Under the pieces are notes generated by a model. The model saw only the letters and a list, made by a program, of their open reading frames with translations, was not told where the DNA came from and ran no database searches. Position numbers and translations under genes: made by a program. DNA of 20,828 nucleotides from JANWZL01 sp037445185 (GTDB taxonomy: Bacteria > Pseudomonadota > Gammaproteobacteria > Burkholderiales > Thiobacillaceae): assembly GCA_037445185.1 (NCBI GenBank), contig JBBIKZ010000035.1, positions 1-20,828 of the forward strand, given 5' to 3'. This document shows positions 15,684 through 20,828 of the stretch, piece by piece; the first letter of the stretch is position 1, and every line of letters begins with the position of its first letter.

Positions 15684-17078
15684 ATGCAGCCCATGGCGCA
15701 AATGTACGCTGGCGCGGAAATCGCGCTGCTGACCCAGCACGGCAAGCAGCGCGTCATTGCACCGGCACTGGAGGACGCGCTGGGCTGTCGCGTGCGCCAT
15801 GTCGACGGCTACGACACGGATCTGCTGGGCACGTTCACGCGCGACATCCCGCGCTTCGGCACGCAGGCGGAAGCCGCGCGAAAGAAGGCGTGCATCGCCA
15901 TGGAACTGGCCGGCGGGCCCTTCGGGCTCGGCAGCGAGGGCGCCTTCGTGCCCGACCCCTTCATGGGCATGGCGCCGTGGAACGTGGAAGTGATCGCGTT
16001 CATCGACTACCTGCGCGATCTGGAGGTCGTCGGGGTGGCGCAGGGCCGCAGCAATTTCCACCGCCTGCTCACCAACGAATGGCCGGCGCTCGATGCCTTC
16101 GCGCGGGAGGCCGGCTTTCCGGACCAGCAGCTGGCCGTGCGTCCCGGAGACGAATACGACCGGCGCATCCGCAAAGGCATTCACACCTGGCCCGCGCTGA
16201 AAGCGGCGCTGGCCTGGGCGGCGGAGGACGGCTGGGTCATCGAGGAGACGGCCGCCGCCGCCATGGTGTTCGGCGGCGACGTCTTCCTCAAGCAGGCCAG
16301 GCCCGGCGAAGCGCCGCTGCTCAGCCTGTCCGTCCCGGGCGCGCTCGACCTCGCCTGGCTGGAGAGCGAGGAGGAACGCTACGGCGCAGTCGCCAGCGAC
16401 GCCGACGGCAACGGTCCCTACCGGGTCTGGAGCAACGGCCGGGTCCAGGGCAACGGCCGCAGCGGCCTGATCTTCGACGGCGTGCGCCTGCGTCTCGGCA
16501 TCTCCCAGGGCGCGCGGCCCCTGAGCGAGCCCATGGCGATCACCCAAGTCGACGGCCACGACATCCTGACGGTCGCCAATCAGCCCGCCCTGGCGAACCT
16601 GGCCCACCACCTGCCCCAACTCGAACGCGAGCTCTCGCGTCTGCCCCTGCACCTGTTCATGGCCGGGATCACCTTCGGCGACCCCGAGCACGCCGTGGCG
16701 GAAGGCCGTTATCACCTCCTGCCCCTGATCTCGGCCAATGCGGACGACCGCTCCGTCACAGTGCCCGTCCTGCTCTCGCCCGGCGACCGGCTGTTCTGGG
16801 CACTGCGCCAGCCGCCCGCGGCGGAACAGGACATGCGACTGACCCTCGACCGGCTGGGGGCGGACACCCTGGAGGCGCCCGAATTCGGGCCGCTCTTCTC
16901 CTGCCAGGGCCGGGGTGCCGGCTTCTACGGCGGTGATGACCGGGACCTCGCGCTCCTCGCCGAGCGCTACCCCGGCCTGCCCCTGATCGGCTTCTACGGC
17001 AACGGCGAGATCGCCCACCTGAACGGCATGAACCGGCTGCTGCAATACAGCGCCGTCCTGGGGCTCGCGTATGTATAA
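15684..17078 (+). CDS. DUF6671::FIST fusion protein
   Basis: The 464-residue product joins two families. Residues about 10-180 are DUF6671 (HGKQRVIAPALEDALG, GYDTDLLGTFTRDIPR, GLGSEGAFVPDP, PWNVEVIAFID, then GFPDQQLAVRP and RKGIHTWPALKAAL). The DUF6671 C-terminal CxxC ribbons are absent. From about residue 190 it is FIST: GISQGARPLSEPMAIT (about 275-290) and the FIST_C signature GRGAGFYGGDDRDL with GFYGNGEIA (about 409-442). The N-terminal part of FIST_N looks missing, and the link between SLSVPG and GAVASDADGNG looks short. FIST is a proposed small-ligand sensory domain. The gene starts 10 bases after dabA and overlaps DUF1841 by 8 bases. It may be a real sensor fusion or a deletion scar that stayed in frame. 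Confidence 0.8.
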   Translation: MQPMAQMYAGAEIALLTQHGKQRVIAPALEDALGCRVRHVDGYDTDLLGTFTRDIPRFGTQAEAARKKACIAMELAGGPFGLGSEGAFVPDPFMGMAPWNVEVIAFIDYLRDLEVVGVAQGRSNFHRLLTNEWPALDAFAREAGFPDQQLAVRPGDEYDRRIRKGIHTWPALKAALAWAAEDGWVIEETAAAAMVFGGDVFLKQARPGEAPLLSLSVPGALDLAWLESEEERYGAVASDADGNGPYRVWSNGRVQGNGRSGLIFDGVRLRLGISQGARPLSEPMAITQVDGHDILTVANQPALANLAHHLPQLERELSRLPLHLFMAGITFGDPEHAVAEGRYHLLPLISANADDRSVTVPVLLSPGDRLFWALRQPPAAEQDMRLTLDRLGADTLEAPEFGPLFSCQGRGAGFYGGDDRDLALLAERYPGLPLIGFYGNGEIAHLNGMNRLLQYSAVLGLAYV

Positions 17079-17496
17079 CCCCACCCGCGACCAGGCCCGC
17101 CGCTTCCTGTTCGAGGCCTGGCGCAAATACCGGGTAAAGGCCATCCTCACCGACCTGGAGGGGCTGGCCGCGGAGCACATCCTCCATCACCCAGAATACC
17201 ATGCCCTGCTGGAAGACGAGGACAAGCTCGACCTCGACTGGCTGCCGGAATTGGGCGAGACCAACCCCTTCCTGCACCTGTCCCTGCACCTGGCCATCTC
17301 GGAGCAGCTGGCCATCGACCAGCCGCCCGGCATCAAGGCGGCCTATGAGCGGCTGCTCGCCCGCACCGGCGACCCCCATGCCGCCCAGCATGCGATCATG
17401 GACTGCCTGGCCGAGATGGTCTGGCGCTCACAGCGCGAGGGCGCCATGCCGGACAACCTCGCCTATCTACAGTGTCTGGAACGCAAATGCTGCTGA
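17071..17496 (+). CDS. DUF1841 family protein
   Basis: The 141-residue soluble protein matches DUF1841: MYNPTRDQARRFLFEAWRKY at the start, then LTDLEGLAAEHILHHPEYHALL, an HLSLHLAISEQLAID helix, and a C-terminal HAIMDCLAEMVWRSQREG. Length and start are typical, and the frame is intact. It is almost all helical with many His and acidic residues, including the conserved LHLAISEQ. The function of the family is unknown. It overlaps the preceding FIST fusion by 8 bases and the following SulP start, so it is embedded in the dab operon; DUF1841 also occurs in non-autotrophs, so this does not by itself show a carbon-related role. Confidence 0.9.
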   Translation: MYNPTRDQARRFLFEAWRKYRVKAILTDLEGLAAEHILHHPEYHALLEDEDKLDLDWLPELGETNPFLHLSLHLAISEQLAIDQPPGIKAAYERLLARTGDPHAAQHAIMDCLAEMVWRSQREGAMPDNLAYLQCLERKCC

Positions 17497-19319
17497 TCAA
17501 GGGCCGCATGGGCGAATTTCTCGCCTGCAACCTCTGGCTCTACAAGCTCTTCCCCTTCCTGAAGTGGCACCATCGCGTCACCCCCGCCAACGCCAAGGCC
17601 GATGCGGTGTCCGGCTTCACCGGCGCGTTGTTCGTGCTGCCCCAGGCCGTGGCCTTCGCCACCATCGCCGGACTGCCGCCGGAGTACGGTTTGTACACCG
17701 CTATGGTGCCCACGGTCATCGCCGCCCTGTTCGGATCGAGCTGGCATCTGGTCTCCGGCCCCACCACGGCCATCTCCATCGTGGTGTTCGCCTCGGTCAG
17801 CCCATACGCCGAGCCCGGCAGCGCCCAATACATCGAGATGGTGCTCACGCTCACCTTCCTCACCGGCGTCTTCCAACTGGTCATGGGCCTGGCCAAGATG
17901 GGCGCCCTGGTCAACTTCATCTCCCACACCGTGGTGATCGGCTTCACCGCCGGCGCGGCGCTGCACATCGCGGCGAGCCAGGTGAAGAACTTCTTCGGCA
18001 TCGAGGCCATCCCGCAGGGCACGCCGGCCTACATGGTCGTGGAACTGTTCTTCCTGCACATCGCGGAGATCAACCCCTACATCCTCGGCGTCGCCGTGGT
18101 CTCGCTGGTCTCCGGCCTGGTGAGCCGGCGCTTCATCCCCAAGGTGCCCTACATGATCGTGGCCATGGTGGCCGGCGGTGTCACGGCGGCGCTCTTGGAC
18201 GTGGAGTTCGGCAACGAAACCACCCATATCCGCACCGTGGGGGCCCTGGCGGCCAGCTTCCCGCCCCTGTCCGCGCCCGATTTCTCCCTGCACGCCATCA
18301 AGGCCACCTTCTTCTCCGCCTTGGCCGTCACCGTGCTGGCCCTGACCGAGGCGGTATCCATCTCGCGCTCCATCGCGGTGAAGTCGGAGCAGCACATCAA
18401 CGGCAACCAGGAGTTCATCGGTCAGGGCCTGTCCAACATCATGGGCAGTTTCTTCTCCGCCTACGCCTCCAGCGGTTCCTTCAACCGCAGCGGCGTGAAC
18501 TACGAGGCCGGGGCCAGGACCCCGCTGGCGGCGGTATTCTCCGCCGTGTTCCTGCTCGGCGTGCTGTTCCTGGTCGCGCCGCTCGCCGCCCACCTGCCCA
18601 TCCCGGCCATGGCGGCGGTGCTGTTCCTGGTGGCCTGGAACCTGATCGACTTCCACCACATCCACACCATCCTCAAGGCGCACCGGGAAGAGGCCGTGGT
18701 GCTCGGGGTGACCTTCATCGGCACCGTGATCGATCTGGAAAAGGGCATCTTCTTCGGCATCCTCCTGTCCCTGCTCTTCTACCTGGCGCGGACCTCGCAC
18801 CCGGCGGTGCTTTCCATGGTGCCCGACCCCGAGGACACCGCCAACCTCAAGCGCAAGTTCATCCCCGAAACCGGCGTGGAGGACGACTGCCCGCAGATGA
18901 AGGCCCTGAGGGTGGAAGGCTCCATCTTCTTCGGCGCGGTCGATCACATCCAGAGCATCCTGACCGCCGTGGATGAGCACACCCCCACCCAGAAGCGCGT
19001 GCTGCTCTTCTGCAAGGGCATCAACTTCATCGACCTGGCCGGCTCCGAGATGCTGGCCCGCGAGGCCAAACGCCGGCGTCGCCTGGGCGGCGACCTCTAC
19101 CTGTGCGGCGTCAAGGAAGGCCCGCTGGCCACCCTCAAGCGCGGCGGCTATGTCGACGAGATCGGCTGGGGCAACTTCTTCGACACCAAGTCGCATGCCA
19201 TCATCGCCGCCTACAACCGCCTGGACTCCGAGATCTGCCGCAACTGCAAGGCGCGCATCTTCCAGGAATGCCAATCCCGCCTGCCCAATGGCGAACCCCG
19301 CGCTGACCAGGAGCAATAG
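17487..19319 (+). CDS. SulP-family anion transporter with STAS domain, possible bicarbonate transporter
   Basis: The start is uncertain: ATG at 17487 (GGA upstream, overlaps the DUF1841 stop) or ATG at 17508 with AAGGG upstream. The protein is about 603-610 residues. The membrane domain (about 35-435) has SulP landmarks: LPQAVAFATIAGLPPEYGLY, SGPTTAISIVVF and SGSFNRSGVNYEAGARTPL (about 328-346). A STAS domain follows (about 470-580: GSIFFGAVDHIQSI and FIDLAGSEMLAREA). The tail has a cysteine cluster (CRNCKARIFQEC, about 582-593). SulP proteins carry sulfate, bicarbonate or other anions with Na+ or H+. Its place directly behind dabB-dabA makes bicarbonate the best guess, but sulfate cannot be excluded, particularly in a sulfur oxidiser. 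Confidence 0.9.
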   Translation: MLLIKGRMGEFLACNLWLYKLFPFLKWHHRVTPANAKADAVSGFTGALFVLPQAVAFATIAGLPPEYGLYTAMVPTVIAALFGSSWHLVSGPTTAISIVVFASVSPYAEPGSAQYIEMVLTLTFLTGVFQLVMGLAKMGALVNFISHTVVIGFTAGAALHIAASQVKNFFGIEAIPQGTPAYMVVELFFLHIAEINPYILGVAVVSLVSGLVSRRFIPKVPYMIVAMVAGGVTAALLDVEFGNETTHIRTVGALAASFPPLSAPDFSLHAIKATFFSALAVTVLALTEAVSISRSIAVKSEQHINGNQEFIGQGLSNIMGSFFSAYASSGSFNRSGVNYEAGARTPLAAVFSAVFLLGVLFLVAPLAAHLPIPAMAAVLFLVAWNLIDFHHIHTILKAHREEAVVLGVTFIGTVIDLEKGIFFGILLSLLFYLARTSHPAVLSMVPDPEDTANLKRKFIPETGVEDDCPQMKALRVEGSIFFGAVDHIQSILTAVDEHTPTQKRVLLFCKGINFIDLAGSEMLAREAKRRRRLGGDLYLCGVKEGPLATLKRGGYVDEIGWGNFFDTKSHAIIAAYNRLDSEICRNCKARIFQECQSRLPNGEPRADQEQ

Positions 19320-19321
19320 CG

Positions 19322-19712
19322 ATGGGAAACCGTCTTTCCAAGATCGTCACCCGCACCGGCGACGACGGCACCACCGGCCTGGCCGACGGCAGCCGCCAGC
19401 CCAAGCACCATGCCCGCATCGAGGCCATCGGTGTCGTGGACGAGCTGAACAGCTTCGTCGGCCTGCTGCGCGTCGAGGCCCTCGATGCGGAAACCGACGC
19501 CCTGCTGGCCACGGTGCAGAACGACCTCTTCGACCTCGGCGGCGAGCTGGCCATCCCGGGGCGCACCCGCCCTCACCGAAGAACACGTAAAAGCGCTGGA
19601 AGCGGCCGTGAACCGGCTCAATGCCGACCTGCCCCCGCTCAAGGAATTCATCCTGCCTGGCGGCAGCCGCGCCGCGGCCCTGGCCCACGTCTGCCGCACC
19701 GTCAGCCGCCGT
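19322..19712 (+). pseudogene. Cob(I)alamin adenosyltransferase (PduO type), frameshifted and truncated
   Basis: The first 79 codons match PduO-type ATP:cob(I)alamin adenosyltransferase (SKIVTRTGDDGTTGLADGS, VVDELNSFVGLLR, LFDLGGELAIPG). At the GGGG run 19558-19561 the match jumps by one base to another frame (APALTEEHVKALEAAVNRLN, PPLKEFILPGGSRAAALAHV, CRTVSRR), so there is one extra G. After about 19712 the homology ends where PduO normally continues RRAER and about 45-50 more residues, including the conserved C-terminal NRLSDxLF. The TRTGDDG nucleotide-binding loop is intact. The gene starts 2 bases after the SulP stop and was probably the operon's last gene. The extra G alone could be a sequencing error; the missing C-terminus could not. 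Confidence 0.85.
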
Positions 19713-19991
19713 GGCCATGGGGTCGGAAATGATCGACCTGGGGCTGGTGATCAAGTCTCAGGCGGTGATTGAGGCGATGGATGCTTACCTGAAAAAATGG
19801 GCGGAATGATGAGCGACGACGCACCCAAAATCGGCAAAAACGTTATTGCGGTCTGGAAGCTGGGTAGAGCGAAGCGAAACCCATCGCGTGAGGTGGCCGG
19901 GGGGCACGGGCTTTCGACTATCGCCGCTACCGATCCCCTCACCTTGGCATGGTCGATGCCCCACCGCGGCGCCCTACTATACTGTACATAA
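19713..19991 (+). other. Gene debris between pduO remnant and IS91-like element
   Basis: From about 19713 a third frame reads SEMIDLGLVIKSQAVIEAM and ends at 19809; it looks like the tail of an unrelated protein that I do not recognise. A second frame starts at ATG 19806/19809 (MSDDAPKIGKNVIAVWKLG), overlapping that stop, and ends at 19991 after running through a repeat. Both look like pieces of a former gene pair cut by rearrangement. The base composition is less GC-rich than the operon to the left. Confidence 0.4.
19861..19883. repeat. Short inverted repeat of dispersed type
   Basis: TGGGTAGAGCGAAGCGAAACCCA has complementary ends (TGGGT/ACCCA) around a GCGAAGCGA core. Similar 'GGGTTTCGCTTCGCTC' elements are scattered between genes in many proteobacteria. 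It interrupts the small frame starting at 19806. Only one copy is seen in this window. Confidence 0.5.
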
Positions 19992-19999
19992 ACACAGTC
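19980..19999. promoter_or_regulatory. Candidate LexA (SOS) box upstream of IS91-like transposase
   Basis: The 20 bases TACTGTACATAAACACAGTC contain the CTGT-N8-ACAG core of Beta/Gammaproteobacterial LexA sites, and 9 of the 10 outer bases match the E. coli consensus TACTG-N10-CAGTA. The site overlaps a possible -10 (TATACT, 19978-19983) and ends 28 bases before the transposase ATG, a position suited to repression. Confidence 0.6.
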
Positions 20000-20027
20000 A
20001 TTGGCATGATCGCACAGTCCCGCCGAC

Positions 20028-20828
20028 ATGGCCGACGAGTCGCAGGGATGCGGACCTGCCCCGTATCGCCGCCGCCATCCCGAGACAACCGCCCTCTACC
20101 AGGTCGCGCAGCAGCACCTGGAGACCTACCTCGCCCTGGCCGGGGAAGAGGACTGGGACGGCCAGCCGGTGCCGGCCTACGTGGAGCGGGAGTTTCGACG
20201 CTATCTCCAATGCGGCATCCTGGCCTACGGCTTCGCCCGTGCCCGCTGCCCGGACTGCGGGCATGACTTCCTGGTCGCCTTTTCCTGCAAAGGCCGAGGG
20301 CTGTGCCCCTCGTGCAACGCCCGGCGCATGGCCGAGACCGCGGCACACCTGGTCGATCACGTCATTCCACCACTGCCGGTTCGCCAGTGGGTCCTCTCGG
20401 TGCCCAAACGGCAGCGCTGGTACCTGGAGCGCGAGCCGCGGGCGGTCAGCACCGTGCTGCATATCTTTCTGCGCGTGATCGAGGCCCATCTGCGCCAGGC
20501 CAGCGCCGCCCTCTCGCCACACGCGCAGCTCGGGGCGGTGAGCTTCATCCACCGCTTCGGTTCCTCCCTCAACCGCCACGCCCATTACCATTGCTGCGTC
20601 ATCGATGGGGTGTTCGAGTCGCTCGAAGATGCCTCCGGTGTCTCCGAAGCTGTCCGCTTCCGGCCCGCGGCGGGCCTGACGCCGGACGCCCTTGCCGCCA
20701 TCGCCGAGCAGGTGCGCGTGCGGGTGCTGCGCTGGTTCGCTCGCCGTGGGCTGATCGAGCCCGACGATGTCCGCGAGATGCTCGCTTGGGAGAACAGCGG
20801 CTTCTCCCTCGACGCCGCGGTGCGCGTC
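20028..20828 (+). CDS. IS91-family transposase, 3' end outside the window
   Basis: The frame opens at ATG 20028 and is still open at the window end (267 codons). The N-terminus PYRRRHPETTALYQV is that of IS91-type transposases. A cysteine zinc-binding region follows at about residues 73-93 (CPDCGHDFLVAFSCKGRGL, then CPSC), then LSVPKRQRWYL. The HUH-type metal-binding motif is visible as LNRHAHYHCCVIDG (about 184-197). The catalytic tyrosine(s) would lie further downstream, outside this window. IS91 elements move by rolling-circle replication and can carry adjacent DNA with them. No clear Shine-Dalgarno was seen. Completeness cannot be judged. Confidence 0.9.
   Translation, partial: MADESQGCGPAPYRRRHPETTALYQVAQQHLETYLALAGEEDWDGQPVPAYVEREFRRYLQCGILAYGFARARCPDCGHDFLVAFSCKGRGLCPSCNARRMAETAAHLVDHVIPPLPVRQWVLSVPKRQRWYLEREPRAVSTVLHIFLRVIEAHLRQASAALSPHAQLGAVSFIHRFGSSLNRHAHYHCCVIDGVFESLEDASGVSEAVRFRPAAGLTPDALAAIAEQVRVRVLRWFARRGLIEPDDVREMLAWENSGFSLDAAVRV

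Larger units (their letters stand above)
19980..20828 (+). mobile_element. Left part of an IS91-like rolling-circle element
   Basis: Assigned from the transposase. IS91 elements lack long terminal inverted repeats, so the left boundary is not certain; it lies somewhere between about 19810 and 20000. A hairpin GGCAT-GGTCG-ATGCC (19946-19960) lies in this interval and could belong to a terminal structure. The right end is outside the window. Confidence 0.55.

Noticed and set aside
15684..17078. Two separate genes (DUF6671 and FIST) misread as one
   Set aside because: The frame is continuous without a stop, and no ribosome site with a start codon stands at the domain border, so as given the sequence encodes one protein; the possibility of an assembly joint is noted under findings.
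17463..19316. Long minus-strand open frame opposite sulP (617 codons)
   Set aside because: It is a GC-rich shadow of the clear SulP gene, has a His/Gly/Gln-rich composition and no recognisable domain. The same holds for long minus frames at 15555-17180, 13058-14374, 5581-6624 and 468-1463.

Overview
This is a GC-rich window from what is most likely a chemolithoautotrophic proteobacterium (Beta- or Gammaproteobacteria). The clearest sign is a locus for the DAB inorganic-carbon accumulation system: a DabB-like proton-channel subunit, a full DabA, a LysR/CbbR-like regulator, a PII-like protein and a SulP anion transporter. DUF1841 and YqaA-type genes fit the same broad group. Genus cannot be fixed from the sequence alone. 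I saw no tRNA, rRNA or CRISPR array.

Left region (1-7929, all + strand). A small one-helix membrane protein is followed by a TerB/DUF697-type protein, an AI-2E-family permease, an anchored protein and a two-CBS-domain protein. Next comes a wreck (3878-5235) in which pieces of a tandem universal stress protein, a P-type ATPase and CorA are joined in one reading frame, then broken by a stop codon and a 26-bp tandem duplication. After it lie an intact PAP2 phosphatase and diacylglycerol kinase pair, a queA reduced to its two ends, a YqaA membrane protein and a DUF6671 zinc-ribbon protein that appears to lack its middle.

Carbon region (7930-19319). A hairpin-rich spacer leads into a decapitated copy of a long-type DabA. 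That copy keeps the His/Cys half of the zinc site but has lost the Cys-x-Asp-x-Arg half. It is translationally coupled to a PII-like gene. A minus-strand LysR gene follows and diverges from an apparent operon: (30-codon leader) - dabB - dabA - DUF6671::FIST fusion - DUF1841 - sulP. DabB and DabA together form the energy-coupled CO2-hydrating/bicarbonate-accumulating complex. SulP may add bicarbonate uptake. The LysR protein and the PII-like protein are plausible transcriptional and post-translational controls.

Right end (19320-20828). A cobalamin adenosyltransferase gene is frameshifted and cut short. Unrecognised debris follows, then the start of an IS91-family element whose transposase begins 28 bp after a near-consensus LexA (SOS) box and runs off the window.

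The most striking overall pattern is that several genes carry internal losses or fusions that keep the reading frame (USP, USP-ATPase-CorA, QueA, DUF6671, DUF6671::FIST). Either this segment has an unusual deletion history under frame selection, or the assembly needs checking.
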